64,000 nt of DNA from UBA1672 sp033851915 (GCA_033851915.1 JAWSVM010000001.1:806001-870000), one strand, 5' to 3'; numbered from the stretch's first letter, positions 37,909-47,167 are shown. Program-made: numbers and translations. Notes: generated by a model not told the origin, from the sequence alone.

Positions 37909-38814
37909 ATGAATCTCATGAAACAATCCACCAATCACCTTTTTATGGTTGAGCCCGCTGTATTTTATGCCAATCCGCAGACGATGGAGACGAATGCCTA
38001 TCAAATTGATGGGGCAATCGAGGGGCATGATGTGACGTTGCGTAAGGCGAGGGAAGAGTTTCGCACGTATCGCGATATGCTGGTTGAACGCGGGGTTACT
38101 GTGACTACTATTTTGGGGCAAGAGGAATGCCCTGACATGGTGTTTCCCAATTGGGCATCGACATATGATGATGGTCAGTTGATTTTATATCCGATGCTCA
38201 ATGAAAATCGCGCTGCGGAGCGCACACCCGAAATCACGGATTTATTGAAGAATCTCTATTCTAAAACAGAGGATTGGAGCGGCTATGAGGCTGAAGGTAT
38301 TGCTCTGGAAAGTACGGCGAGCATTGTGGCCGATCATGTGAACCGTCGTGCTTATTCAGGCTTGTCACGTCGCACTGCGCCGGAATTGGTGCAGAAGTGG
38401 GCGGATTTTACGGGTTATGATGTGATTACTTTTAAAACGCAGAGCCATGCGGGAATTCCCGTTTATCATACGGATTTTCTGATGTATATCGGCAGCGAAA
38501 TGGTTGGTATTTGCGCGGAATGTATTACGGATGAGACTTTGCGCAACAGTGTCCTTAACCGTCTGTCACAGACACATGAGGTCGTAGAATTCTCTATGGC
38601 GCAGTTACAGGCGAATTGCTGTAACGCGCTGGAAATTGTAGGGACGGACGGGGAGAAGATGCTGACCATGTCTCTGGCTGCGTATGAGGCCTTGGACGCG
38701 TCGCAGCGTCGCGTGATAAAGAATCATTACAAGACTGTGATATGCCCTGATCTCCAAACGCTTGAAAAGTATGGCGGGGGTTCTGCGCGCTGTATGTTGA
38801 TGGAGCTGTTTTAA
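37909..38814 (+). CDS. ctlX: CtlX-like amidinohydrolase/amidinotransferase-fold enzyme
   Basis: 301 residues. The protein belongs to the guanidino-group modifying (GME) superfamily with arginine deiminase and dimethylargininase. Visible family features are DMVFPNWAS, the Glu of LESTASIV, the His of VYHTDFLMYIG, and the nucleophile C295 in GGGSARCML. This combination and length match the CtlX group, reported as citrulline-utilisation hydrolases in bacteria. The substrate is not provable from sequence; arginine or dimethylarginine are alternatives. It ends 4 bp inside the 3' end of the convergent htrA-like gene. Confidence 0.75.
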   Translation: MNLMKQSTNHLFMVEPAVFYANPQTMETNAYQIDGAIEGHDVTLRKAREEFRTYRDMLVERGVTVTTILGQEECPDMVFPNWASTYDDGQLILYPMLNENRAAERTPEITDLLKNLYSKTEDWSGYEAEGIALESTASIVADHVNRRAYSGLSRRTAPELVQKWADFTGYDVITFKTQSHAGIPVYHTDFLMYIGSEMVGICAECITDETLRNSVLNRLSQTHEVVEFSMAQLQANCCNALEIVGTDGEKMLTMSLAAYEALDASQRRVIKNHYKTVICPDLQTLEKYGGGSARCMLMELF

Positions 38815-40289
38815 CGCAGTTTTAACGCAACGAATCGAACATTCCCGTTATCATTAATCAGAAGTAGAACGGATTTACGATTGTTCTTCTCCGCTTTTTC
38901 TACGATATCAATAACATCTTGAGGCTTTGAAACGGGCTGTTGATTAATTTCGACAATGACTTTGCCCTCTGACAGGCCTTTCTTTGCGGCCACTGACATA
39001 TCCTTAACGGCTGTGATGACGACACCGTGTGTTGTGTTATCAATGTTATATAAGTCGCGTAAGTCGCTATCCAGCGGCTTTAACGTTAGCCCTATTGTGG
39101 GTACATCTATGCCCGTATCTGTTGATTTTACCGAGCTGTTGATCAGGCCGTCTTTCTCGGCTTTTTCCAGCTCACCAATCAGGACTTTTGCCGTATGTTC
39201 TTTGCTGTCGCGCCAATAGACAACTGTTGCGGTTGATCCGATTTCATTCTCGGCGATGATTCGGGGCAGGGATCGCATTGTTTTAATGGCTTGTTGGTTA
39301 ATCTCAAGAATAACATCACCGGCTTGTAACCCTGCTTTTGTTGCGGGGCCGTCTTTGTTTACGCTGGCGATTAGAGCGCCCGTTGCTTTTTCAAGGCCAA
39401 GGCTTTCAGCGATTTCATCTGTTACAGTTTGAATACGAATACCAAGCCAGCCGCGGCGTGTATGACCAAATTTTATGATTTGGGTAATAACAGGCCTGGC
39501 GAGATCGGATGGAATGGCAAAGCCGATACCGACGGAGCCGCCTGTTGGGCTGAAGATTGCGGTGTTAATGCCGATAACATCGCCTTGCATGTTAAATAAA
39601 GGGCCGCCGGAATTTCCGCGGTTAATGGAGGCATCTGTTTGCAAGAAATCATCATAGGGGCCTGATTGAATATCGCGGGCGCGGGCAGATAAAATCCCCG
39701 TAGTGACAGAGCCACCAAGGCCGAAGGGGTTACCAATGGCGAGTAGCCAATCACCAACGCGCAAAGCGTCACTGTCGCCAAATGATACATCTGTGAGACT
39801 GAGCTTCGTTGTATCAACCTTTAAAACCGCAAGGTCTGTCTTTTCATCCACACCAATAATTTCAGCATCAACGGTGACATCATTAACAAAGGTTACATGC
39901 ACACCTTCTGCGTCACGTACAACATGGTTATTGGTGATGATATAGCCGTTCTTGGCATCGATAATAAAGCCGGATCCCAAAGATGATGCAGGGGTGGCCG
40001 GCATGCCTCCGCCTCTGCGTTCCATGAACTCTTCAAAGAAATTTTCGAACGGTGATCCTTCTGGGAATTGCGGCATTTTAGGGAAGTCTTGAGGCACGAT
40101 GGTCTTTTGTGTCGAAGATATATTCACCACAGCCGGAGATAGTTTCTCGGCCAAATCAGCGAAGCTGGCGGGCACCATCACGACAGCAGGCTTTGTACTG
40201 TCATCGTTTTTTGCTTGAGCTATAGGGCCGTAAGAGAGCGTTGCAAGACATAGTGTGGAGAGTAGGAGTGATGTCTTGATATTGCGCAT
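38811..40289 (-). CDS. periplasmic serine protease HtrA/DegP-like (Do)
   Basis: 492 residues from the ATG at 40289, preceded by AAGGGCGAG and giving a standard signal peptide (cleaved near IAQA). A longer frame to 40385 would overlap hflC and lacks a signal, so it is rejected. The trypsin-like triad is H122 (TNNHVV), D152 (TDLAVLKV) and S227 (RGNSGGP). Two PDZ domains follow (about 260-345 and 395-490). DegP-type proteins degrade or refold damaged periplasmic proteins. It is the last gene of hflK-hflC-htrA, an arrangement common in alphaproteobacteria. Confidence 0.93.
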   Translation of the reverse strand: MRNIKTSLLLSTLCLATLSYGPIAQAKNDDSTKPAVVMVPASFADLAEKLSPAVVNISSTQKTIVPQDFPKMPQFPEGSPFENFFEEFMERRGGGMPATPASSLGSGFIIDAKNGYIITNNHVVRDAEGVHVTFVNDVTVDAEIIGVDEKTDLAVLKVDTTKLSLTDVSFGDSDALRVGDWLLAIGNPFGLGGSVTTGILSARARDIQSGPYDDFLQTDASINRGNSGGPLFNMQGDVIGINTAIFSPTGGSVGIGFAIPSDLARPVITQIIKFGHTRRGWLGIRIQTVTDEIAESLGLEKATGALIASVNKDGPATKAGLQAGDVILEINQQAIKTMRSLPRIIAENEIGSTATVVYWRDSKEHTAKVLIGELEKAEKDGLINSSVKSTDTGIDVPTIGLTLKPLDSDLRDLYNIDNTTHGVVITAVKDMSVAAKKGLSEGKVIVEINQQPVSKPQDVIDIVEKAEKNNRKSVLLLINDNGNVRFVALKLR

Positions 40290-40359
40290 AATCTCGCCCT
40301 TTTGAGTTTGTGTGTCTTGGTTTATAATGTGTGGTAAAGCGTCTGCTCTTTCTCTAATT

Positions 40360-41301
40360 TTAATTAAAGTGCTTAAAGAAGTCACTATCAGGCGATAGGA
40401 TTAAGCGTGTTTCCGGATTGGCCATGGTCTTCTTATAGGCTTCCATGGAGCGTAGGAAAGAATAGAAATTCTTATCAACATTAAAGGCATCTGCGTAGAT
40501 TTTAATCGCAGTCTTATCACCTTCACCACGGATGATTTGCGAATCACGCTCTGCTTCTGCAAGGAGGATGGTTTTTTCTTTTTCTGCCGTTGATTTGATT
40601 TCCAAGGCGCGTTCTTGTCCTTTTGAACGGCGTTCTGTGGCACGTTCATTCAATTCTGAAATCATTTGCTTTACTGTGGATTGGCGCAATTCATTGGTTA
40701 AATCGGCACGTACAATGCGTACATCGACAATTTCAATCCCTAGGGCATCTTTCTGAATTTTGTCGTTTACGCGTGTGCGGATATTACGCATGACAGATGT
40801 TCGTGCATCAGAGAGAAGCTCAACCAAGGTAGTTTCACCAAGGACGGCACGGGTAGAATCATTCAAGATGCTTTCAATTCTGGAGTTTGCATTGGCTACG
40901 GTGCGCAATGTTTTCATGAATTGAAGCGGATCAACAATCTTGTAGCGCGCGAATGTATCAACGATAATCGGCTCTCCGCTGACATTGTCTATGCTGGGGC
41001 CTTTTTCGCTGTCGATATCTTTATTGTCTTCATCCGTTGCTTTTCTTTTCTCAACATGTGCACTGGAAATAACCACTTGTTCAGGCCTTGGATCAATGGA
41101 TAGAACGCGTCTATCGAAATAGCGTATATTTTGAACGAACGGTGTTTTGAAATGAATGCCGGGGCCGCGTGGTTCTCCCTTTGGCTGCCCGAGTTGCAAG
41201 ACGATGGCTTGTTCACGTTCATCAACAATGAAGAAGCTTTGCGAGCCGATTAACAATGTGGCGGCAATAACGATAAAGAAGGCGAGTGTTTTGGTGTTCA
41301 T
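40360..41301 (-). CDS. hflC: HflC, SPFH/band-7 protease regulator
   Basis: 313 residues. One N-terminal membrane helix (about 4-24) is followed by the band-7/SPFH domain (VDEREQAIVLQLG) and a long Ala/Glu/Lys coiled coil (ERATERRSKGQERALEIKSTA). With HflK it forms the membrane complex that encloses and modulates the FtsH protease. It is 24 bp downstream of hflK and 70 bp upstream of the htrA start in the same operon. Confidence 0.95.
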   Translation of the reverse strand: MNTKTLAFFIVIAATLLIGSQSFFIVDEREQAIVLQLGQPKGEPRGPGIHFKTPFVQNIRYFDRRVLSIDPRPEQVVISSAHVEKRKATDEDNKDIDSEKGPSIDNVSGEPIIVDTFARYKIVDPLQFMKTLRTVANANSRIESILNDSTRAVLGETTLVELLSDARTSVMRNIRTRVNDKIQKDALGIEIVDVRIVRADLTNELRQSTVKQMISELNERATERRSKGQERALEIKSTAEKEKTILLAEAERDSQIIRGEGDKTAIKIYADAFNVDKNFYSFLRSMEAYKKTMANPETRLILSPDSDFFKHFN

Positions 41302-41325
41302 AGTGTGTATTCCTTTTATGTCTTC

Positions 41326-42474
41326 TTATTTCTTCGTGCCGAGTTCACTGAGGGGGAGATAGGGTACAACGCCCTGTCCGCCGGCTTTGCTATCGATAAT
41401 GATTTTCTCTGCGTTGCTGAGAACTTCTTCCATTGTTTCGATATAGATCCGTTCTTTTGTTACATCCTTACCTTTTAAGTATGCAGCGTGGATGGATTCA
41501 AAACGTTTTGCATCACCGGTTGCTTTTGCGATTTGTGATTGTTTATACGCCTCTGCTTCCTGTTTCAGCTTTGTTGCCTGACCACGCGCTTCGGGTAGAA
41601 TTCTTTCACGATGTGCGCGCGCAATGTTTCCAGTGTTTTCTGCGTCCTGTTTTGCGGATTGAACATCTTGGAATGCATGTTGCACATCAGGATGTACTTC
41701 GGCTTTTTGAATCAAAACCTGTTTGATATTCACGCCGGAGTGATATTCATCCAGATTTTTCTGAATGATGTTTTTGACTGTGTCGGATATCTTTTGGCGT
41801 CCTGTTGTCAAAATTGTAAACATTTCTGTTTGTCCGACCACTTCGCGAATCGCACTTTCTGCCACTTTTTTGATTGTGTTTTCCTGTCCTTTAATTTGGA
41901 ACAGGTAATCTTCTGCGGATTTAATATCCCATTGAATGGTCATGTGCAGATCAATAATATTCAGATCAGAGGTCAGCATCAGGCTTTCACCATGGATATC
42001 TGTTTTGCCTCTGCTAACGCCGCCGCGACGTGAAGGTGCGCTTTCGGAATAGCCGATACTCATGCTGCGTTGGTGGTTTACATTAACCTTTGTGATTTGT
42101 TCAATCGGGGAAGGGAAATGATAACCTAGTCCTTCAGTGGCTTGTGTGCGTGACCATGCGCCAAAGCGTTGGATAACACCATGTTCACCCGGATTAATAA
42201 TGTGGAAACCACTGGCTAACCACAGAGTTAATATCGCAAGTAAGAGAAGGATAACAGCTATGCCGCTATTCATGTTGCCGGGCAGGACATCGCGCAGGCC
42301 TTCTTGCGCGCTTTTTATCATGTCGTCTAAATCCTGTTGGTCGTTACCATTGCCGCGTCCGCTGCCATTACTGCCGCCGCCGGAAGAACCACCCCACGGG
42401 TTGTTGCGTCCAGATTTGGAACGGTCATCACTACTGTTATTTCCCCAAGGGTTTTTTCTATCGTCTTTCGACAT
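41326..42474 (-). CDS. hflK: HflK, SPFH/band-7 protease regulator
   Basis: 382 residues. It has the Gly/Asn/Ser-rich N-terminal tail typical of HflK (NPWGNNSSDDRSKSGRNNP), a membrane helix (about 73-93), the band-7 domain (INPGEHGVIQRFGAW) and an extended coiled coil. It is the first gene of the hflK-hflC-htrA operon and diverges from mrp, with 101 bp between starts. The role is control of FtsH together with HflC. Confidence 0.95.
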   Translation of the reverse strand: MSKDDRKNPWGNNSSDDRSKSGRNNPWGGSSGGGSNGSGRGNGNDQQDLDDMIKSAQEGLRDVLPGNMNSGIAVILLLLAILTLWLASGFHIINPGEHGVIQRFGAWSRTQATEGLGYHFPSPIEQITKVNVNHQRSMSIGYSESAPSRRGGVSRGKTDIHGESLMLTSDLNIIDLHMTIQWDIKSAEDYLFQIKGQENTIKKVAESAIREVVGQTEMFTILTTGRQKISDTVKNIIQKNLDEYHSGVNIKQVLIQKAEVHPDVQHAFQDVQSAKQDAENTGNIARAHRERILPEARGQATKLKQEAEAYKQSQIAKATGDAKRFESIHAAYLKGKDVTKERIYIETMEEVLSNAEKIIIDSKAGGQGVVPYLPLSELGTKK

Positions 42475-42575
42475 ATTATATTTTCCTATTGACGTTTGGT
42501 GTAGAGTAACAATATCTCTTTTAGTGTCGAAAGCAAGTGCTACGATATTAAAATCAGCAAGATATAGGCAGGATT

Positions 42576-43799
42576 ATGGGCGATATTGTACGTGATGAAA
42601 TTTTACAAACGCTGCGTGGCGTGATTGACCCTGATCGCGGCGTGGATATTGTGTCTTCGGATATGATTTCTTCTCTTCAAATTCATGATGGAGGAGAGGT
42701 TATTATCCTGCTTGCTGTTGATCCTGATCGTGGTGCTGCTCTTGAGGGGCTTCGCCAAGATGCGGAGCGCCGGGTGATGGCTTTGGATGGTGTGAATAAA
42801 GCATCAGTTATTCTGACGGCCGAGAGGGAGGCGGAGAAAAAGCCTTCACCTTCGAAAAAGAAGCCGGCATCTGATCCTCATGGTATGGACAAAAACCCGC
42901 CCGTTGATGTGCCTGCGCGTCATATCATTGTCGTTGCGTCAGGGAAGGGCGGTGTCGGAAAATCTACGGTAGCTGCCAATATTGCAGTTTATTTGGCCAA
43001 TAGGGACCAGTTACCCACAGGGTCAGGCTTGGGTCAAAATGGCCAATTATCCACAGGGTCACGTTTGGGTCAGGATAAAAAATTATCCACAGGGTCATGC
43101 GCGGGTCAAGGCAGTCCAGGGTTAGGCCGAATTAGAGTCGGGCTGCTGGATGCCGATATTTATGGCCCTTCACAGCCTGTAATGATGGGAGATGAAGATT
43201 ATAAACCTGCTCTGGATGCGCAAAGGCAGCTTATTCCATTGGAGCGTTACGGCCTTAAGATTATGTCGATTGGCTTTATGGTGGATAAGGAAAAGGCGAT
43301 GGTGTGGCGTGGTCCTATGGTGCAAACGGCGTTCTATCAAATGTTGCGGGATGTTGCGTGGGGCACAAAAGAAGAGCCACTGGATTATTTGATTATCGAT
43401 TTACCACCTGGCACAGGCGATGTGCAGTTAACCTTGGCGCAAAAAGTACGGGCAAGTGGCGCGGTGATTGTTTCTACCCCGCAGGATGTTGCATTGATTG
43501 ACGCGCGGCGTGCGGTTGAAATGTTTGGCAAGACGGGTGTTCCTGTGCTTGGCTTGGTTGAGAACATGAGTACGCATATCTGTTCTAACTGTGGTCATGA
43601 AGAGCACATATTTGGCCATGGCGGTGCGGAAAAAGAGGCGGAGACGCTTGGTATACCTTTCTTAGGGGCTGTGCCGTTGTCCAAAAACATCCGTTTTTGC
43701 GCGGATGAGGGGAAGCCGATTGTTCTGGCCGAACCTGACAGCCCGCAAGCTGAAGCCTTTGCCGTGATTGCGCGCAATATTATTGCCGCTCTAAAGTGA
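42576..43799 (+). CDS. mrp: Mrp/ApbC Fe-S cluster carrier ATPase, with inserted repeat
   Basis: 407 residues. An N-terminal MIP18/DUF59-like domain (about 1-90) is followed by the P-loop ATPase domain with the deviant Walker A GKGGVGKST, then GLLDADIYGPSQP and the cluster-binding CSNC motif (NMSTHICSNCGHEEHIFG). Mrp proteins carry and deliver Fe-S clusters. Between the P-loop helix (NIAVYLANRD) and GLLDADIYG, where other Mrp proteins need only a few residues, there is an insertion of roughly 40 residues made of three 12-residue units (LSTGSxxGQ type). The last 20 bp overlap the end of folA on the opposite strand. Confidence 0.92.
   Translation: MGDIVRDEILQTLRGVIDPDRGVDIVSSDMISSLQIHDGGEVIILLAVDPDRGAALEGLRQDAERRVMALDGVNKASVILTAEREAEKKPSPSKKKPASDPHGMDKNPPVDVPARHIIVVASGKGGVGKSTVAANIAVYLANRDQLPTGSGLGQNGQLSTGSRLGQDKKLSTGSCAGQGSPGLGRIRVGLLDADIYGPSQPVMMGDEDYKPALDAQRQLIPLERYGLKIMSIGFMVDKEKAMVWRGPMVQTAFYQMLRDVAWGTKEEPLDYLIIDLPPGTGDVQLTLAQKVRASGAVIVSTPQDVALIDARRAVEMFGKTGVPVLGLVENMSTHICSNCGHEEHIFGHGGAEKEAETLGIPFLGAVPLSKNIRFCADEGKPIVLAEPDSPQAEAFAVIARNIIAALK
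43011..43118 (+). repeat. three in-frame 36-bp tandem repeats with DnaA-box-like motifs in mrp
   Basis: Units start at 43011, 43047 and 43083, exactly 36 bp apart. Units 2 and 3 begin with TTATCCACA, the classical DnaA-box consensus, and unit 1 with TTACCCACA. Each continues with GGGTCA, about five variable bases, then GGGTCA again (GGGTCA or close). The reading frame is preserved, giving 12-residue units such as QLSTGSRLGQDK. Confidence 0.9.
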
Positions 43800-44292
43800 T
43801 GAAGCTGTAGGGTGGCTCGTGTTCCATATGATCTGCACGTTCACTCTCTTGCCAGTCTTGTTCATTAAAATCAGGAAAGAAGGCATCGCCATCGACGCTT
43901 TCATGGACTTTGGTTAGGTGAATGCTGTCGGCGAGTTCAATGCTTTGCGTGTATATTTGCGCGCCACCAATGATGAAAACTTCGTTTTCCCCATCTGTTT
44001 CTGCGATTGATTTTGCGTGGCTGATCGCTTGTTCAAGGTCTGAAAATATGGGGACATCATGGGTGTTTTCGAAGCCCGTGCGGGAAATGACAATGTTGGT
44101 GCGGTTAGGCAATGGCTTGTTCAAATATCCTAAAATCGATTCGTACGTTTTTCGCCCCATAATGACGGGATGCCCCGTTGTTAGGGCTTTGAACCGTTTG
44201 AGATCGTCCGAAATATGCCACGGCATCTGATTGTCTTTGCCGATGCATTGGTTTTCCGCCATCGCGACAATGAGTGAGGTTTTAATGCTCAT
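43780..44292 (-). CDS. folA: dihydrofolate reductase
   Basis: 170 residues. It reduces dihydrofolate to tetrahydrofolate with NADPH. Motifs: IGKDNQMPWHISDDLKRFK with the catalytic Asp, GHPVIMGRKTYESI, and VFIIGGAQIY for NADPH binding. It starts 4 bp after the thyA stop, so the two form a thyA-folA operon coupling dTMP synthesis to folate recycling. Its end overlaps the end of mrp. Confidence 0.95.
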   Translation of the reverse strand: MSIKTSLIVAMAENQCIGKDNQMPWHISDDLKRFKALTTGHPVIMGRKTYESILGYLNKPLPNRTNIVISRTGFENTHDVPIFSDLEQAISHAKSIAETDGENEVFIIGGAQIYTQSIELADSIHLTKVHESVDGDAFFPDFNEQDWQESERADHMEHEPPYSFITLERQ

Positions 44293-44295
44293 GTT

Positions 44296-45090
44296 TTATA
44301 CGGCCACCTTACCTTTAATATGGGGGTGTGATTCGTAGCCAACCAGCTCAAAATCTTCAAATTTAAAGTCGAAAATGTTGTCAATGTCAGGGTTTATCCG
44401 CATTTCAGGCAGTTTGTATGGTGTGCGGGAGAGTTGAAGCTCCGTTTGTTCAATGTGATTCGAATAGAGATGCGCATCCCCCAATGTGTGAATAAATTCA
44501 CCACATTTTAGGCCTGTGACTTGCGCCACCATCATGGTGAGTAAAGCGTAGGAGGCAATGTTAAAGGGTACGCCAAGGAAGATATCCGCGCTGCGCTGAT
44601 ATAATTGGCAACTTAGTTGACCATTAGCGACATAAAACTGAAAAAACGCATGACAGGGGGGCAGTGCCATTTGGTCTACAACCCCCGGATTATAAGCCAC
44701 CACCAGCAAGCGGCGGCTGTCGGGGTTTGCTTTTATTTGCTCAATGACGTTGCTGAGTTGGTCAATGGTTTGGCCGTCTGCCGTTTTCCAGCTGCGCCAT
44801 TGTTCGCCGTAAACGGGGCCAAGGTTTCCGTCTTCATCTGCCCATTCATCCCAGATGCGTACACCGTTTTCTTGCAAGTATTTGATGTTGGTGTCGCCCG
44901 CGATAAACCAGAGCAGCTCGTGAATGATGGATTTCAAATGGCATTTTTTGGTTGTTACCATTGGAAAGCCGTCGGACAGGTTAAAACGCATCTGATGACC
45001 GAAAACAGAGCGCGTTCCTGTGCCTGTGCGATCTTCTTTTATTGCGCCATTATCCAGTACGTGACGCATGAGATTGAGATATTCTTGCAT
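44296..45090 (-). CDS. thyA: thymidylate synthase
   Basis: 264 residues, the same length as E. coli ThyA. It methylates dUMP to dTMP using methylene-tetrahydrofolate. The active-site Cys is in LPPCHAFFQFYV, with the preceding QRSADIFLGVPFNIASYA and the C-terminal HPHIKGKVAV all standard. It is the first gene of the thyA-folA pair. Confidence 0.97.
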   Translation of the reverse strand: MQEYLNLMRHVLDNGAIKEDRTGTGTRSVFGHQMRFNLSDGFPMVTTKKCHLKSIIHELLWFIAGDTNIKYLQENGVRIWDEWADEDGNLGPVYGEQWRSWKTADGQTIDQLSNVIEQIKANPDSRRLLVVAYNPGVVDQMALPPCHAFFQFYVANGQLSCQLYQRSADIFLGVPFNIASYALLTMMVAQVTGLKCGEFIHTLGDAHLYSNHIEQTELQLSRTPYKLPEMRINPDIDNIFDFKFEDFELVGYESHPHIKGKVAV

Positions 45091-45276
45091 ATCCGTATCC
45101 TACTCTAGTTTGATTCTTAAACAGCATAAAGGAATTGAGCGCATCTGTAAGGAGGCGAAAGCTTGCAAAGCCTTACTTATCCATGTTATTTTACGTCTAG
45201 CTTATGTTTTTTTGACTTTTTTCGTTTAGTGTATTAAAACAGGCGTAAATAAATAATAATTATTAGGTGATACAAT

Positions 45277-46155
45277 ATGTCGGATACCCCACAAGAGTTT
45301 TCTATTGAAGATGATAAGTTAACCTATCGTGCGCAAGTTAGTGTGCCGCACGTGACAACAGCGTTGACTTCCGAGTTCGTTGAAACGGCGATTGCCGGTA
45401 GCCAAAAAAGCGGATCAGTGTTTCTGCGGGATCAAACAAGTATTTTGATTGAAGATCTGCAAAGCAGCAGTAGTGCGTATGCGCATAAGAAGACGGCAGG
45501 CCAATGGGTCTTGGATCTGCAAGTTGGTGATGAAGAGTCTGCGCGGATTATTTTGGGGCGTATGACGGGCGCTGATGACGTTAAACAAGCTGCGGCGCAG
45601 CATTTGGCAGTTAGCGTGACGGATGTTGGTGTTATGCTGGCGCATGCTCAACACGCTAAGCTTAAAGAGGGAAATATTGTTGGGATAGGCGTCGGTGAAA
45701 CTGATCGCGTGATCGCAGTGGGTAAGGAAGTTGATTCAAACAGCCTTACCTCTAAATTTATGATTTTTGAAGCAACGATTGATATGCCGGAGGAATGGGC
45801 ACTTTATTATGATCGTTTCAGAGATGGGGCGGATGTTAGGGATGAGCAAGGAACAGTTACTGTTGGTGACCATGTGTCGGGTAAAATTCGTGCGGATGAA
45901 CAAAAAAACGGAAGTTGGTTGGCGATTGGTCAGGGTGATGTTGATTATCACCGAGTCTTTAAAGGCGAAGATGCCGATACTGATCATATTGCAGGACAGC
46001 TTTCTCAGGATCTCGCCTCTCTTGAATTGGGCGATGCTGCCATTAAAAATCATATCAGACGCCATCAGGTTTCTGTTGATGAAATTGATTCTGTTGAGTT
46101 AGGTGATCGGGTTTATCACCGTAATGAAGAAGGCGGATTTGATCTCGATATGTAG
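45277..46155 (+). CDS. acidic cytoplasmic protein of unknown function
   Basis: 292 residues, soluble, acidic, with no signal, membrane helix or metal-binding cluster. Recurrent valine/glycine-rich segments (NIVGIGVGETDRVIAVGKEV, VTVGDHVSGKIRADEQ) suggest a beta-rich fold, and the C-terminal part is helical and charged. An ATTAGGTGA ribosome site lies upstream and a strong terminator downstream, so it is a genuine single gene. I do not recognise a family. Confidence 0.6.
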   Translation: MSDTPQEFSIEDDKLTYRAQVSVPHVTTALTSEFVETAIAGSQKSGSVFLRDQTSILIEDLQSSSSAYAHKKTAGQWVLDLQVGDEESARIILGRMTGADDVKQAAAQHLAVSVTDVGVMLAHAQHAKLKEGNIVGIGVGETDRVIAVGKEVDSNSLTSKFMIFEATIDMPEEWALYYDRFRDGADVRDEQGTVTVGDHVSGKIRADEQKNGSWLAIGQGDVDYHRVFKGEDADTDHIAGQLSQDLASLELGDAAIKNHIRRHQVSVDEIDSVELGDRVYHRNEEGGFDLDM

Positions 46156-46189
46156 TAATATGATTGAGACATTACAGTATTAAATAAAG

Positions 46190-46214
46190 CGGCTTCTGTT
46201 GGAGCCGTTTTTTT
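46190..46214 (+). terminator. Rho-independent terminator of the 292-residue protein gene
   Basis: Stem CGGCTTC/GGAGCCG (7 bp, one G-U pair) with a TGTT loop, followed by seven T residues. It lies 34 bases after the stop codon. Confidence 0.9.
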
Positions 46215-46264
46215 AATGAGTGAATTTATTTTGATGATGTGTTTCTAGCGTAGATTTTGGCGCT

Positions 46265-46984
46265 CTATAAATCCAGTGTGGTGGTGTCAGAGGAGGGCGT
46301 TTTGGGAAGTGCGTTTGCAGATTCGGTGTATTCATTAATATATTCTTTCGCACGATATAGCCTTGAACGGAATGTTCCCAAGGGAATGCCCAACATGTCA
46401 GCGATATCTTTTCGTTCCATGTCGTCAAATTCGAGAGTTGCTTCAAAAGCCTCACGGTACGCCGGGAACATCGAGGCGAGAGCGGACTGTGTAAGCTCTA
46501 TTTGTTTTTGTGCAGCAATAATGTCTGCGGGATCGTTATGGAACAACGTGTCTGTTGCGATTGGAAAATCTTCATTTGGCGATAGATATACCGAGTTGTG
46601 TGTGTCTGTTCCATGACCACCAAAGAGCAAGAGGTCCGCCTTCTCTGAGAGTGAAGAGTTTGCACTTGATAAGGCGTGTATGCGTGAGTTGTTTCCTCTT
46701 TTTACACTGGGTTTTAACGCATTCAGGGCGGTGTTTTTGGCAATGGCCTTGATCCATGTGCCGAATGTTGAATCTTCATTAAACGAAGCCATTTTTTCCC
46801 ATGCTTTGCCTAAAGAATCCTGTGTTATATCTTTTATATCTTCCGGGCTCAGTTGGCGGTATCGATGCTCTATAAAGCTTTCAATCTTCCCCTGATGTTC
46901 TATTATTAAAGCATTGAATGCTTTGTGACACCCTTGTTTTGTTTGCTTTACAAGCTCTCTTTCTTCTGGTGTGCCGTAGGTCAT
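46265..46984 (-). CDS. ECF-like RNA polymerase sigma factor
   Basis: 239 residues. Region 2 is visible at about 15-90 (DITQDSLGKAWEKMASF and STFGTWIKAIAKNTALN) and region 4 at about 165-220 (FDDMERKDIADMLGIPLGTFRSRLYRAKEYI). The linker between them is about 70 residues, longer and less conserved than in most ECF factors, and there is a 20-residue C-terminal extension. It should direct transcription of a small regulon. No anti-sigma factor is next to it: the upstream neighbour is the tmRNA gene on the other strand. Confidence 0.85.
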   Translation of the reverse strand: MTYGTPEERELVKQTKQGCHKAFNALIIEHQGKIESFIEHRYRQLSPEDIKDITQDSLGKAWEKMASFNEDSTFGTWIKAIAKNTALNALKPSVKRGNNSRIHALSSANSSLSEKADLLLFGGHGTDTHNSVYLSPNEDFPIATDTLFHNDPADIIAAQKQIELTQSALASMFPAYREAFEATLEFDDMERKDIADMLGIPLGTFRSRLYRAKEYINEYTESANALPKTPSSDTTTLDL

Positions 46985-47087
46985 TTTTCTTAACTTTTGT
47001 TATATAATCTGATTAATTTTACCATAACATGGTCTGGTTAAAGGGAGGAAGCAATTAGTTATTATTCCTGTGATTCGTTTATTTTCG

Positions 47088-47117
47088 TTGAATTCCTTAT
47101 ATCAATGGGCGTATAAT
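47088..47117 (+). promoter_or_regulatory. sigma-70 type promoter of ssrA
   Basis: TTGAAT (47088-47093) and a perfect TATAAT (47112-47117), 18 bp apart. Transcription would start near 47124, about 45 nt before the acceptor piece of the tmRNA. Confidence 0.75.
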
Positions 47118-47167
47118 GATGTTGCTGGCTTGCCAGCTATGACATTACACGTTTGTACGGAATAAAC

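Noticed and set aside
40290..40385. N-terminal extension of the HtrA-like protein
   Set aside because: It would overlap the end of hflC, lacks a ribosome site and would hide the signal peptide that starts at 40289.
43011..43118. Regular 36-bp repeats as a CRISPR array
   Set aside because: The units are contiguous without unique spacers and keep the mrp reading frame; no cas genes are near.
45147..45176. Hairpin GTAAGG/CCTTAC between thyA and the 292-residue protein gene
   Set aside because: Only a 6-bp perfect stem and no T-run; too weak to call a terminator or riboswitch.
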